Source: Antennarius striatus
Taxonomy: Eukaryota > Chordata > Actinopteri > Lophiiformes > Antennariidae
Assembly (NCBI RefSeq): GCF_040054535.1
Contig: NC_090781.1
Coordinates: 3,117,501 to 3,181,500, forward strand
Length of the DNA stretch: 64,000 nucleotides
Direction of reading: 5' to 3'
Positions 34,040 to 45,243 of this stretch are shown piece by piece. Position numbers and translations under genes: made by a program. Within the stretch, counting starts at the first letter, position 1, and each line of letters starts with the position of its first letter. The notes below the pieces were generated by a model. It ran no database searches and was not told where the DNA came from. It saw only the letters and a list, made by a program, of their open reading frames with translations.

Positions 34040-34423
34040 TTACCTTTTCTCCTCAGCTCCTCCGTGGGCTCCCACGGGTCTGGGGAGGACTCCCTGCTGC
34101 TTTCTGACGGTATCCACTCAGATGACGAATCCGGGTCCGGTTCAGAGTCAGAACTGTCGCCGGACAGACGCAGCGGAGAACTCTCCGCAGCGGCGCTCCC
34201 ACGTGGGACGCCGCCGAACTGCGGGGGGCCCCGCTACAACCCGCCACGCTTTCCTCGCCTCCGATCCGGTCTTCAACCTCCTTGGGTGCATCTCCTGCAC
34301 CCACCCGATCCTTACCGCTCTCGCTCATTTTCACAGCAGCTACACTGCCAGACAAGCTCTGTGCCAGTGTTAGCTGCTTGAATCTGCCTCCTCCACATGC
34401 TTTCGCCTTGCGCTTCGCCATTT
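34040..34423 (-). pseudogene. PB3 transposase exon 1
   Basis: The start MAKRKAKACGGGRFKQL is at about 34,423. Relative to PB2 one base is missing near 34,230 (GGGGGGCCCCGC against GGGGGGCCCCCGC), so the Ser/Asp-rich C-terminal half of the exon is read in the wrong frame. The donor AAAG|GTAACT is at about 34,043. A CA/TA-rich intron leads to exon 2. Confidence 0.8.
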
Positions 34424-34853
34424 TGCTCTCCACTACTGCCCCAACACCGACGCTTCTTCGTCGTTTTATCTGGTGATCTAGGGTGTGAAACACTGCCCCC
34501 GACCGGAATAAATGGAATACAAGGCTGAAAATCACACAGAATGTGCGAAACGCATTGATCTAACGTTCCCTATAAAAAAGGCCTAAGACGAAATATGACG
34601 TCTTTGGCACTCTGTGAGTTAATAGTGTTGGCGTTAACACATTTGCAAAAACCTCAAAAATTTGCCGTTAGCCCATTACTGCCCGGACTTTTATTCAAGA
34701 CCACTCTTTATTGCCGTTTCCACTTCTTTCTCCTCTATTTCCTGATCACAAAACGCTTTATCACTGTCAGACAGTTTGACCGTCATTTTTGTCAGAATTT
34801 CTCTCGTTAAGATTTCGTCTGAACCGTTTGATTTAAAAAGAGTCTGGTAGAAA

Positions 34854-36035
34854 TTATACAGTTTCTATCATTTCTCCCAAACTTGACGTCATATTCCCTT
34901 GTCCATCTTCTAAACGATTGATATAGCACTGTTCTTGCTTGCTTCGTTCCAGGTTTAAAAAAAATCCCGTGCTCTTTTCTCCCTCCACTGCATATTGCGC
35001 CCTACTCTGCACAATTGCCCCTTCACATTTTCTTTTTTCAATAGTTTTCAACTCTTCATATAGAGTCCCCAACCGTTCTTCATCAATGCTGTCTTGCATG
35101 TCTAATATTTCAATTTCAGGTTTTATTTGTTTTTCTTTTTGATGTTCTTTGAAGCTCAGTCTCTTGGCAAAGTGAATGCTCTTCCTTTTAGTTCTTTCAT
35201 TCTCCCATCCCTCCACAACAGCCGTCTTGAAAAAAGGTTGTGAGATGGTAGCTTTAATTAGTGTCTCTCTACAGTTTATGTAGTTCTCATTTTTCAACAA
35301 TGTAGCGTTTAGATACCACAAACCCCCTCCCTTCTTTTCAATTTCCCCAGATTCACCAACAAAAAACATGATCACTCAGGAAAGTGAAGTCATAATGCGC
35401 CGTATGAAAATGATGTATATGTCTGTTTAATCAAACATAAGTCGATCCTGCTTCTGCGCAGAGAACCTTGCACAGTCTGAAGTCTGGAGTAGGTTCTCGC
35501 GATTGGATTCTCGTTTCTCCATAAATCATACCATTTCTGTTGTAACACAAAATTTTTGATAATAGTCCTCGAGGTATCGATTTTAAATTGTCCAGTCTCA
35601 TGTCTGTCCAGCATACATAACTTGACACTGAAGTCCCCCATGATGATGTCAATGTTACTTTCATGCCGATATAAGTCTTAGAAAAAAACAATGTTCGCTC
35701 TCAAAGTTAGGAGCGTAAATTTTCATTAGTTCAAAAGTTCGTTCTTCCATTGTGAATTTAATCCTCACCCACCTCCCTTCCTCGTCACCCTTCAAGAAGG
35801 TGGCTTTCATGTCACTGTTATTTACGTTAACCAAAATTCTCACCCCCCTCGCTCTATTCGTGCCGTAGCTCGAAAAAATTTGTCCACGCCAGAGAACTTG
35901 CACTTGTGCTTCAACAACCACGTCCCAGTGCGTCTCTTGCAAACATATGTTTGCCTTGCACAAAGTGATCTGTTTCTCGAATTTGTCAATAATCCTCAGT
36001 CCATTTATGTTGAGGGACGCTAGAATCGTAGTCAC
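34854..36035 (-). pseudogene. LINE A2 ORF2 N-terminal part: AP endonuclease and linker
   Basis: The start MTTILASLNINGLRIID is at 36,035. Motifs: NxNG, ICLQETHWD, MGDFSVKL, RRSRIDLCLIK, then SDH near 35,370. Breaks occur near 35,660 and 35,390. From 35,375 the frame continues with GGGLWYLNATLLKNEN, AVEGEKSTGFFLNLE and NRLEDGQGNMTSSLGE. It would make the first nick in 5S DNA. Confidence 0.88.
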
Positions 36036-36117
36036 CTATGCACTAACTCCAAAAAAATATATACCTCATCAGTAGAACAATTCTCATGTCTTCTTGTCTT
36101 TTTTATTTCTCCTTCCT

Positions 36118-37466
36118 CTATTCCTTCTTTGAGTCAAAACCTCCCCATCCTTCAGTCATATGTTCCCCTACCCCGTGTGCAGTATCACCTGCTATTACCC
36201 CTCTGTCCGCATCGAGTCGTTCATCCTGTTCCACGTCTCCACAGCCACCAGTGTTCCGGAGGACACTTCGACTGCGTCCCCTTCGATGTCCGCTATCCTC
36301 CGGTTCTGCGTCCCCTCTCCGCTCCGCCATCTCACTCCCGTATTTCAGTCTTGGTCGTTCCACGACAGCGGTTTCCTCTGTTACTCCATCACTGCCGTCC
36401 TTCTCTCCGTCACCAACATTCGTCACCTCCTCCGACTCCCCTCCTCCTCGTCCATATCCATCACACTGGATGAACTCTCGTCCTCCTCCACGGTGTCCTC
36501 CTTCTCCTCCTTCTCCTCCGCCTTCACTCGCTCCTCTGTGTCTTTCCCCGTTGTTTCTCCACATTCACGGGCATAGTGTCCCTGCTTCTTGCAGCGAAAG
36601 CAAAAGAATTCCGGACATTCACAGAAGATGTGTCCTGGTTGTAAACACAACCGACACACCTTAACTTGTTTATCATGTAAAACTCGGAAATATTCCGAGC
36701 CGTCCAGTGTGTCGAATTTGGTACTATAGGGCAGGGACGAAATAACGTCAGGAAATTTCACCTTAAGAAAACGAGTTCCATCTAAAATTTCCGTGCCAGT
36801 CCATTTCTTACGTCTGATGTCCGACGCAGGTTCCACTCCCCATTGAAACAGTTTGTCTCCAATTTGTCCATCAGTTATATAAAGCGGCAAGTTCAGAAAA
36901 GACATTACTCTTGTGTCTTTAACCAGTTCTGTAGCTACCACTCTCGAGTTTCCTATCTTAAAACCATCCAAGAGTCTTTCCTTGCCTTTTGCGTTGCTCA
37001 TGGTGAGTTCCCATCCCCCTTCTGCCTTTGCCCGGCAGCCCAACACTCTGCCACAGGTGAGCTCCAACGCCTTTAGTAAGGCCATCATCGCTATTTTCAC
37101 CCCACCTTCAACTTCAACATTCACCACCAAGTCTTTTGTGGCAAAATTCCGGTCCTTAACTGAATCACTGGCATCATCGTCTCCCACCGTCTTCCTCGCC
37201 ATCTCTCCCCGGCGTCGACCCTGCCTGAGGGTCTCCATCGCTCTCGCTTCTCCATCCTTTGCCATCACCCGTCGTCTGTCGCCTGCCCCACCTTCTCCGA
37301 CTGTCGTCCCATCTTTTCTCCCCTCTCCGCACACCTCAGACGGACAGGAGTCCCACCATGCTCTCAGCCCGTTTCTCTCCATGATCCCGCTCGTGGTTGC
37401 TTCCGCCATGTCTACGGCGTCCATTCGACGTAACTTTACGACACAAAGCAACCCCCATGGCAGCAT
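36118..37466 (-). pseudogene. LINE A2 ORF1 with two CCHC knuckles
   Basis: The open frame from 37,466 to 36,423 (347 codons) contains RMDAVDMAEATTSGIMERN, LVVNVEVEGG, GNSRVVATELVKDTRV, FLNLPLYITDGQIGDKL, KWTGTEILDGTRFLKVKF and SLPYSTKFDTLDGSEYF, then CRLCLQPGHIFCEC and CFRCKKQGHYAREC, then an acidic tail. A frameshift near 36,430 moves the C-terminus (RRGRSRSVLRN) to another frame ending near 36,118. The ORF1 start may lie a little upstream of 37,466. It probably binds the LINE RNA. Confidence 0.87.
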
Positions 37467-37570
37467 TCACTGCTGGGGAAACAGCAAATTCCGTAGTTTC
37501 AGTCGGTCTTCGTTTTCTATTACAAACAACAGTATTTAACTTCCCTCCCGCTTCTTCAAACATACGCGCT

Positions 37571-37606
37571 GGCCGTGGTATGGCTGGCCGTGGTATGGCC
37601 GTAAGC
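37571..37606 (-). rRNA. 5S rRNA 5' fragment (nt 1-17) with a 15-bp partial duplication
   Basis: The block GGCCGTGGTATGGCT / GGCCGTGGTATGGCC occurs twice in tandem; the second reads, on minus, GCTTACGGCCATACCAC, the first 17 nt of 5S. The rest of the usual 5' half (nt 18-30) is lost. This duplication sits exactly at the LINE A2 5' junction, where template jumping during LINE insertion could make it. Confidence 0.85.
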
Positions 37607-37639
37607 AACAGTGCTGGTCAAAAAATACCTATTTAAAGT
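37607..37639 (-). promoter_or_regulatory. 5S upstream element, cut by Gmr1 LTR
   Basis: On minus CTTTAAATAGG replaces the usual CTTTATATAGG at about -23 to -33 from the 5S start. The Gmr1-like LTR begins at the very next base (37,640), so everything further upstream has been displaced. Confidence 0.75.
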
Positions 37640-38206
37640 GTGACAGTTCCCTGTATACTCTACTATATGTTATATAGTATTATGGTATAGTATGTATGGG
37701 TAGCAAGCTAGTTTTGGGTGGTCTTTGGTAGTATATATATTTTAAGAATTACCTTGGTTATGGTTGGTTTGGTTATGTTTGAGTATAATTTCTGTTCTCC
37801 CTGTTTCTTTTAGTTGGCTGGGGAGCAGAGCACTTGATGGCATCAATCAACCAAGTGTTGGCACCTGGGCCCTGTGCCGACGCCCTATATAAAAGCCTGC
37901 TTCCCCAGTCCCTAGGGCAGTTCTGTTCGGTTTGGTTTTCCCCAGCTTTGGGTTCGGCACCACTCCCTTAGGCACCTTTTTTCAACATTTTGGTTAATAC
38001 ACTCAACATGCACCCACATACATTCCACTCATGCATGCACACATTACACCACTGATTACTGACTTCCACACCTCATCTGTTTTGCTTTGATTAATTCGTT
38101 TGATTCATTCTTTTTGGGTTATTTAATAAATTAATTTACTATTTGCATACTGTGTCTCCCCTGTTTTGTTTGTTGTGTCTTGGCGCCCCTAGGCCAAGGT
38201 ATAACA
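37640..38206 (+). repeat. Gmr1-like gypsy 5' LTR (567 bp)
   Basis: Begins TGTGACAGTTCC and ends GGTATAACA (TG..CA). It carries CCTATATAAAAGCC (a Pol II TATA box near 37,889) and AATAAATTAATTT (near 38,126) as a candidate polyadenylation signal. The second LTR at 46,731 matches its first ~370 bp. Confidence 0.9.
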
Positions 38207-38208
38207 AA

Positions 38209-38226
38209 TGGGGGCTCAGTCCTTTG
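38209..38226 (+). promoter_or_regulatory. Primer-binding site resembling tRNA-Pro
   Basis: TGGGGGCTCAGTCCTTTG follows the LTR after two bases. TGGGGGCTC is the complement of a tRNA-Pro 3' end, a common retroelement primer. Confidence 0.75.
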
Positions 38227-39029
38227 CAGTTGAAATAGTGGTGCAATAAGTTTGAAGAGTCAAGTAACTTGCCCTTTGTTCTATTTTGTGCTGCAGTAGT
38301 ATAGGCCAATTGGTTTTGATTGATGGCTCACAGGCCTTAATTAATTGTCTACTCGTCGTTTTGTGAATGAACTTAAAGTGACGTCATTCGTGAACCATTC
38401 CGGGGGTTTCCCTTGTCCATTCAAGTCGGTGAGTACAAACTAAAAAAGGTTACTTCAGTGTACACGCTTGTGTATGTACTCAGACTTGGGGAGTTGCAGT
38501 GATTTGATTATTTGAACTTGATTTATTAAAGAGTTTGGTTATTTTGCATTAACTCATTGACTGCCAGACACTTTCAGAGCGGACAGCTCCCCAGTGCCAG
38601 AGATTTTGAGCATTTTCACTGAATTTTGAAGGCCCACCAAATATTCATTTTTTTAGGCTACATAAACATGCCACATATCACCCGAAACTATAGACTGTCT
38701 TCTTTCATCAGAAAAAAAAAGTTTGTTTCTAGCATCTATGTTTAGTTATTGCCCGTAGAACACAGGGTGGTTTCAGCAAAAACAGCTGATTTTGACCAGA
38801 AAACGGAGATAATGACGTTTTACTGCAGAGAAGTAAATTCAAGCAAAACTCCAACGTCAAACTTCTGAAAATACTTTAACTTATTGAAACAATGAAAACA
38901 ACATTGGAAAAAACATTTTTGATGAACAAACAATTTTGAAAATCAGACAAAACAACAGAGTACATTCATTTCACTCTCAACTGTCAGAACCATTTACAGG
39001 TGAGTGTGTGTGGGTGAGTGTGAGTGTAA

Positions 39030-40645
39030 TCAATAATATTTTTTTTGAGTGTGATACACAGTGAAGCATTCTCCTGCATGCAGGGGAATATGACATGCCT
39101 TGCACCACATCCTGGTCTCACTCCTCCCACCCCTTCTAACACACACCCGACATTTCCTTGAGGGATGTGCTTTTTTTGTGGTGGCCCTCAAACGTTCCAG
39201 CGTATTCCTGGACATCAGGCCATCGAGTCTGCCTTCTGGGTCTCTGTTTCTGCGTGACCTGGTTTGCAGCACGTCTTCGACCTCCATCTCCTCCTCATGT
39301 GACACGTACCCCTTTTCAGTCCAGGACCTTGCAATACACTTCATGAAATCAAGGTGTGTTTTCTTGATCCCTGCGTTCCTGGACCTGAACAACACATAGG
39401 CATTGTACACACAAATCTGGAACAAATAGGCGACAAACTTCTTTGTCCAGTTTTGAATTTTCCTGATGAAGGGGTAGTACGCAATGTTCTGGTCAAGTTT
39501 GTCCACCCCATTCATGCAGGAATTGTACTGAACCACACACTCCGGTTTGAGCTGTGCCACTTTGTCCCGCTGACCCTTCTGCCACACCTCCACCCTCCGC
39601 ATCCTGTCGTTGTGGCAGGTTGTTATCATCCTCACCAGGCGCTTGTCCTGCCAGGCCAAGACCAGTACCCGGCCGTTGTGCCGCACCACCTTCCCCTCCT
39701 CAACCAAGTCTGTCTTTGACGGCTCTCTGAAAATCTGTGGTTCGCCACGGTTTTTGCTCAGAGTTCCACAGACATTAGTTGTTGTTTTTTACACAACTGC
39801 TCACAGTTTTACAGAATTATAAAAATTGTCCATGAATATTGTGTACCCCTGCTCGGTCAGGCGGTCAAGGAGGGAGAACACAATGTCTGGGAGTGTGCTC
39901 GGCTGGCCAACATAAGGCAACATATTATAACAAAAGCAAGTCCGCGAGTCACACAAAATATAAGATTTTATGCCATATTTGACTGGCTTCTGAGGGTTGT
40001 AAACCCTGAAGTTCAGGTGGCCACGCCACTGCAACATCCCCTCATCTATGCAAATATTTTCATGGGGCTGATACAGCTCTTTGAATTTACAAATAATTGA
40101 ATCAAGGACAGGACGCAATTTATAAAGTTTATCTCCAGCATCCTGTGAGGCATTGTCATTGAAGTGGAGAAACTTCCCAATTAGCTGGAACCTGTTGCGT
40201 GGCATGGTGCTGTTGGAAGTACGGAATGGCTTCCATTGGATCCTCACTCCAGTACATGCTGACGCTGGGCTTCTTTATGTAGCCGGTGAGGAACGTAAGA
40301 CCCAAATATTTTTTGAGCTCTGGAACGTTCACCGGTTTCCACACCCTCTCTCTGGAGTGTGGCAGAGCTTCAGGATGTGCCTGTATAAACTGCCGTGCAT
40401 ACAGGTTGGTCTGAGACGCAATGTGACCCAGCAGCTCGTCAGTGAGAAACAGCTCCATGAAGTCAACCGGCTGGTCTGAATCCAGGTCTGCAGCCGCATT
40501 CTTGGGACCAGGGGTTGCCACGAATGGGAACTTAGTGGGTTTCCAGCCATCATGACCCCAAACACCTGCATCCACCTCCAGTGATTGGTGTCTCCTCGCA
40601 CCTCTCCCTCTTGCAGGTGCACGTCCTCTACTCATTTTAGTGACT
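39030..40645 (-). pseudogene. PB4 transposase exon 2, frameshifted
   Basis: On minus: SRGRAPARGRGARRHQSLEV, then an added G near 40,212 breaks the frame after DPMEAIPYF. It resumes with ICIDEGMLQWRG and TIFMDNFYNSVKL to 39,801. A 2-bp loss (CTCACAG for CTCACACAG) near 39,803 breaks it again before GEEGKVV-type VEEGKVVRHNGRVLV, NGVDKLDQN and the complete Cys-rich tail to 39,030. The DDD residues are all present. Confidence 0.93.
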
Positions 40646-40933
40646 GTAAAATACAGAAATAAATATACAATTTTACACTATATATATGCATGCCTGAAAT
40701 AACTAGGATATCATTTTACACAACATATATATATATATACACACACATGCCTGAAATATGTACCATTCTACAAAACATACACACATATTATACATATATA
40801 CACACACATGCCTGAAATAGGTACCATTTTACACAAAAGAGTAATACATTCATAGATGGGGAACAACTTGTGGCGGCCCTCCATCTCGCATGTGTTTTTT
40901 ACATCATGCAACAAAGTAGCAAAATAGTTACCT

Positions 40934-41310
40934 TGGCTCCTCAGATCCTCCGTGGGCTCCCGTGGGTCTGGGGAGGACTCCCTGCTGCTTTCTGACGGTA
41001 TCCATTCAGATGACGAATCCGGGTCCGGTTCTGAGTCAGAACTGTCGCCGGACAGACGCAGCGGAGAACTTTCCGCACCTGCGCTCCCACGTGGGACGCC
41101 ACCGAACTGCGGGGGGCCCCCGCTACAACCCGCCATGTTTTCCTCGCCTCCGGTCCGGTTTTCAACCTCCTTGGGTGCATCTCCTGCACCCACCCGATCC
41201 TTACTGCTCTCGCTCATTTCCACAGCAGCTACACTGCCAGACAAGCTCTGTGCCAGTGTTAGCTGCTTGAATTTGCCTCCTCCACATGCTTTCGCCTTGC
41301 GCTTCGCCAT
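40934..41310 (-). CDS. PB4 transposase exon 1
   Basis: The start MAKRKAKACGGGKFKQL is at about 41,310. The open frame runs through SGDSSDSEPDPDSSSEW to the donor near 40,934 (GGAGCCAAGGTAACT). It is the same acidic, probably disordered region as in PB2. Confidence 0.8.
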
Positions 41311-41996
41311 TTTGCTCTCCACTACTGCCCCAACACCTACACTACTTTGTCGCTTTATCTGGTGATCTAGGGTGTGAAACACTGCCCCCGACCGGAATAA
41401 ATGGAATACAAGGCTGAAAATCACACAGAATGTGCGAAACGCTTTGATCTAACGTTCCCTATAAAAAAAGCCTAAGACGAAATATTTCGTCTTTGGCACT
41501 CTGAGTTAAGTTTGGATTAAGTTGGTGCTAGGGGAGTGTTTGTTTTTGTTTTTTCCCTGGTTGTTGTGCTGCTAAAACTAAATAAATACATATAAGTATT
41601 ATTATAATAGAATATATAGTTTGCCTAGCTGGTTTTGTTTGGTATGTTAATATGAGTGCTCCTGTTAGGTGCGGTTAGTTGTGGGGATAAAATAGCTCGC
41701 TGGGTCTAGGCCGGGGGGTGGCTTAGGTGCAAGGTGCGGCTGTAGCGGCTGTGTGTAGGCCCTTGGGTTTGCGCGCACTCCGTCTCAGGGGCACAGCTGA
41801 GAGGTGGATGCGGGTCGCCAATTATTGGTTGCCCTACCTGCCTCTCGGTATCAGCTAGGCCTTTGCGGTGGCCTTCAGTGTGTAATTACCTACCGCAAAC
41901 CGGCACGAAGACGGGTGGAGTTTAGATATGGATTTATGTAGGCTAGAGGGGCACTTGTATTTATTTTTGTGTGTTTGACCAGCTGGGAAACCAGGG

Positions 41997-43150
41997 TGGT
42001 GACTTTAGAGGCATTTGTTGGTACAATGCACCAAAGACCAATTAATTAAAACAGCAGACTATTATAGAATTAAACTTGATTCAACTGATAAGAAAACAAA
42101 GGAGTCCATAATAGCGGTGTTGCGACACCAGTTATTTGGAGAGGGGTTTGCAGAGCCAGAAAAGGTGGCGTCTCCGTTAAATGCGGACAAGTTTGACTTT
42201 TGAACAGCAAAAAGAATTGATTCTGTTACAGGCTAAATTGCAGGCTGAGCAAGAAAAAACTAGGTTGGATGCCCCATATGCAATTGATAAAATGAAACAT
42301 GAGGCTGAAACTGTTAAATGGCAAGTGGAGCGGAACAGACTGGACCTTATAAGGGATGGTAAGATTCCAGGAGCTACACAAGTGTCCAGTACAGAACCTG
42401 TAGAGTCCGCAGGGGGTTTCGATATTAATGGTAAATTACATTCGGTCCCAAAGTTTAATGAACGTGATCCAGAGGTATTCTTTGCCATGTATGAGCATGT
42501 GGCCAGCGTGTGTCAATGGCCTGACTCTGTGCACACGTTGCTGTTATAGTGCGTTTTGACTGGCAGGGCGCAGGAGGTTTATTCGGCTATGAGTGCGGCT
42601 GATAGCCGAATTTATTCACGCGTCAAGGCAGCAGTGCTTAAGTCGTTTGAGCTCATGCCCGAGGCCTATCGCCAACGTTTTAGGTTTTGGGAAAAGCAGA
42701 GTCACCTTGAATTCGCACGGGATTTGACAAGTTTTACACGCTGGTGTAATGCCTTGGCGTAACAATGTTTGAAGAGTTGTGTGATCTAATGATCTTGGAG
42801 CAGTTTAAAAACTCTGTTCCTCCTCGAGTGGCGATGTATATTAACGAGCAGAAAGCGCGCAATGCAGCAGACGCGTTAGCGCTTGCTGATGACTTGGTCT
42901 TGACGCGCCGTAGAGAGTTTAAAGCTGGCGGTGGTAACACTGTTTATAGTGAGTTTCGTGGCCGAGCGGATAAACCTCTTCCTGCTGAACAAGCTAAAAG
43001 TGACACTAATGGCAGTAGGAACTTGCGTGACCCAGACAAAGTTTGCAATTACTGTCATAAACGGGGCCATTGGAAATCAGAGTGTTTTAAGTTGAATGGA
43101 AACCCCAGGACTCAAAATTTGACAGGTAATTCGCAACCAAAAGGGGCTGG
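41997..43150 (+). pseudogene. Gmr1-like gag with SCAN-like capsid and CCHC knuckle
   Basis: The initiating ATG is changed to GTG here (compare the intact start at 47,817), and 30 bp near 42,020 is deleted. Motifs: LRHQLFGEGFAEPEKV, QAKLQAEQEKTRLD, GKLHSVPKFNERDPEVFF, a TAG at about 42,547, then AYRQRFRFWEKQ, HLEFARDLTSFTRWC and, after a frameshift near 42,762, FEELCDLMILEQFKNSVP and ADALALADDLVL. The AYRQRFR..F..WC region resembles the SCAN domain, which is reported to derive from Gmr1-like capsids. The knuckle CNYCHKRGHWKSEC is near 43,050. Confidence 0.88.
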
Positions 43151-43189
43151 CATGGCCGCTCCACGTCCGGTGTCCACTTGCGCTACACC

Positions 43190-43679
43190 TAATTGTGGCC
43201 CTAATAAGGACACATCAGTGGCAGCTCTGGATTCATACCGTTCTTTTATCATGAAAGGTTCTGTGGCGTTGCTCCAAAATGGTGAAGACGTATCAGTAAC
43301 TACTCTTGGGAACACGGGTGCTTTTGATTCATTCATTCAGGCTGGTGTTCTTCCTTTAACTCAAGACTCTGACACAGGTGACAAGGTGCCTATCCGGGGC
43401 ATAGATATGAATATCTTGTGGGTTCCCTTGCATAAAGTGTTGCTGAAATGTGAATTATTCCAGGGGGAAGCAAGGCTTGCTGTGCGCCCGGCGCTGTCAA
43501 TTCCAGGGGTGACTGTGATCCTGGGGAATGACTTGGTTGGTGCTCGGGTATGGGCAGAGGTTCGTTCACCGGCAGTGGTAGCGTCTGTGCCTTTGGTAGC
43601 CGGGGGGATGGATAAAAGTGAGCGTGACTTTCCAGAGGTTTTTTTTGCGTGTGCGGTGACATGGGCAATGGTAAAGTGA
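43190..43679 (+). pseudogene. Gmr1-like aspartic protease region, altered active site
   Basis: The frame continues from gag: MKGSVALLQNGEDVSVTTL, then NTGAFDSFIQAGVL. Retroviral-type proteases have DTGA/S at this place; here the catalytic Asp is Asn. The flap/second-half motif VTVILGNDLVGARVW is kept (ILGNDL is typical of this family). The frame ends at 43,679. Confidence 0.8.
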
Positions 43680-43774
43680 AAGGGGAACTCTGAGTCAAAA
43701 GAATCAGTTAAGCCTAACGTATCAGAAAAGTTTTCAATACCTCTTGCTGATTTTCCACTATCCATAACGCGTTC

Positions 43775-45243
43775 ATGCCACCGACGCATCTGGTGGCAGA
43801 GCAGCAGGGGGACCCCTCTCTGAAGGAGTTGGTGCTTCTGATACGACCAGAGGATGAGATCATTGACAGTGCTTGTGGGTATTTTCTTCAAAACTCGTGT
43901 TGGTGAGAAAATGGCTTCCACATGATGGAAGGTTTGTGGGGGAACCTATATTTCAAATTGTGTTGCCAGCTGAGCTTCGCCAGTCAGTCTTAAAAGTTGC
44001 CATAATGAATCTGGACATGCGGGTGTGAGAAAGACTTATGATAGGCTACTTAGGCATTTATTTTGGACTCGTATGAAGAGGGATGTGTCAGCATATGTTA
44101 AAACATGTCATACATGCCTGATGAGGCCTAACCAGAAGTTGAAACCAGCCCCATTGTATCCCATTCCGGCCTTAAGCCAGCCTTTTGAACATTTAATCAT
44201 AGACTGTGTTGGACCTCTACCACGCTCAGTCAGGAGCAGTTTATTTGTTAACCATAATGTGCCGGGCAACGCGCTACCCTGCAGCGTATCCTCTCCGTAC
44301 AATTACAGCATGCTCAGTGGTGCGTGCTCTGTCTCAGTTTATGTCTATTTTCGGTGTTCCACAGGTCGTCCAGTCTGACAGGGTTTCGAATTTCTGTTCA
44401 CCTATGTTTTCTCAGGTACTGAAACAGTTGCGTGTGCGGCACAATCTGAGCTCCGCATATCATGCTCAGAGTCAGGGGGCCTTGGAGCATTTTCACCAAA
44501 CGTTAAAAGCTGTCCTGCGTGCCTACTGCACTGAGATGGGTAAAGACTGGGAAGAGGGTCTGCTGTGGCTGATGCTTGCTACTAGAGAGGTAACACAGGA
44601 GAGCATAGGCTTCAGTCCAAATTAGCTAGTTTTTGCTCATACAGTGAGGGGCCCTTTGGCAGCATTGTCTGGTGATTGGATTGAGGCACAACCTCCCAAA
44701 CATTTGATTGACTATGTTAACGGTTTTCGTCATCGGCTATACACAGCCGGGTTGATGGCTAAAGAAAATTTGGCAGCAGTTCAGGGCAAGATGAAGCAGT
44801 TATATGATGATAAAACTGAGCGCCGTGAGTTTAGTCCGGCAGACCAGGTTTTAGCCTTACTCCCCATTGTCACTTCACCTTTTCAGGCAAAGTTTTCCGG
44901 TCCACACACTGTTGTGAAGAAAGTCTCAGAGCAAAATTACATTATTTCAACACCTAAACGTAAGAGACCAACCCATCTCTGCCATGTGAACTTACTTAAG
45001 CTGTATTTTACACGCAATTCTGAGACACCTGTATTGTGTGTCCAGTCAGAGGTTGGCTTGGCTCATGCAGTTTGCATGGCGGTCCTGGTGTTTCCGTCGC
45101 AGGGCCTAGAAGAAGATGGTTTGGGGGCATTTGATCCAGCATTGGTGCACGGTCAGCAGAAAAATTCAGAAGCGCTTGCGTGCCTCGATACACTGTTGTC
45201 TCATTTACCTGTGACTGGCCGGGAGGAGCTTAAGGGGTTTTAA
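43775..45243 (+). pseudogene. Gmr1-like integrase, located before RT
   Basis: The N-terminal zinc region is near 43,980-44,120 (HNESGHAGVRKTYDRL across a break at 44,025, then CHTC). The DDE core: DCVGPLPRS (first D), SDRVSNFCS (second D, with G-to-V after DR), and GALEHFHQTLK (E). The reading frame shifts near 44,240 and stops at 44,625 (TAG). A C-terminal segment at 44,644-45,243 has FRHRLYTAGLMAKENL, FSPADQVLALLPI and KFSGPHTVVKKVSEQNYII (a GPF/Y-like module). The placement directly after the protease supports Gmr1 order. Confidence 0.9.

Larger units (their letters stand above)
31584..34622 (-). mobile_element. piggyBac copy PB3, full length (3,039 bp), inside LINE A2
   Basis: TTAA at 31,584-31,587 and at 34,619-34,622. 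The termini are TTAACTCATTGACTGCCAGA and, inverted, TTAACTCACAGAGTGCCAAA. Removing it rejoins LINE A2 ORF2 coding sequence (VFAN..KREKTNLANYRPI), which shows a simple cut-and-paste insertion. The orientation is the same as the LINE's. Confidence 0.96.
34623..37570 (-). mobile_element. LINE family A copy A2, 5' portion
   Basis: Continuation of 29,135-31,583 across PB3. It contains the ORF2 linker and endonuclease (34,623-36,035), a short gap, ORF1 (about 36,118-37,466) and a 5' UTR. The last ~45 bp of the family's 5' end (compare 52,080-52,125) is missing, so it is slightly 5'-truncated, and it is joined to a duplicated 5S start. Confidence 0.9.
38549..41509 (-). mobile_element. piggyBac copy PB4, full length (2,961 bp), inside Gmr1 leader
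   Basis: TTAA at 38,549-38,552 and 41,506-41,509, with termini as in PB2 and PB3. The flanks TTATTTTGCA and GTTTGGATTAAG join to give the uninterrupted sequence present at about 47,260-47,290 in the second Gmr1 copy, so the empty site is in the same window. Confidence 0.97.

Noticed and set aside
36086..36664. 192-codon and overlapping Ser/Pro-rich plus frames
   Set aside because: Antisense of the acidic C-terminus of LINE A2 ORF1; the minus frame carries the CCHC motifs.
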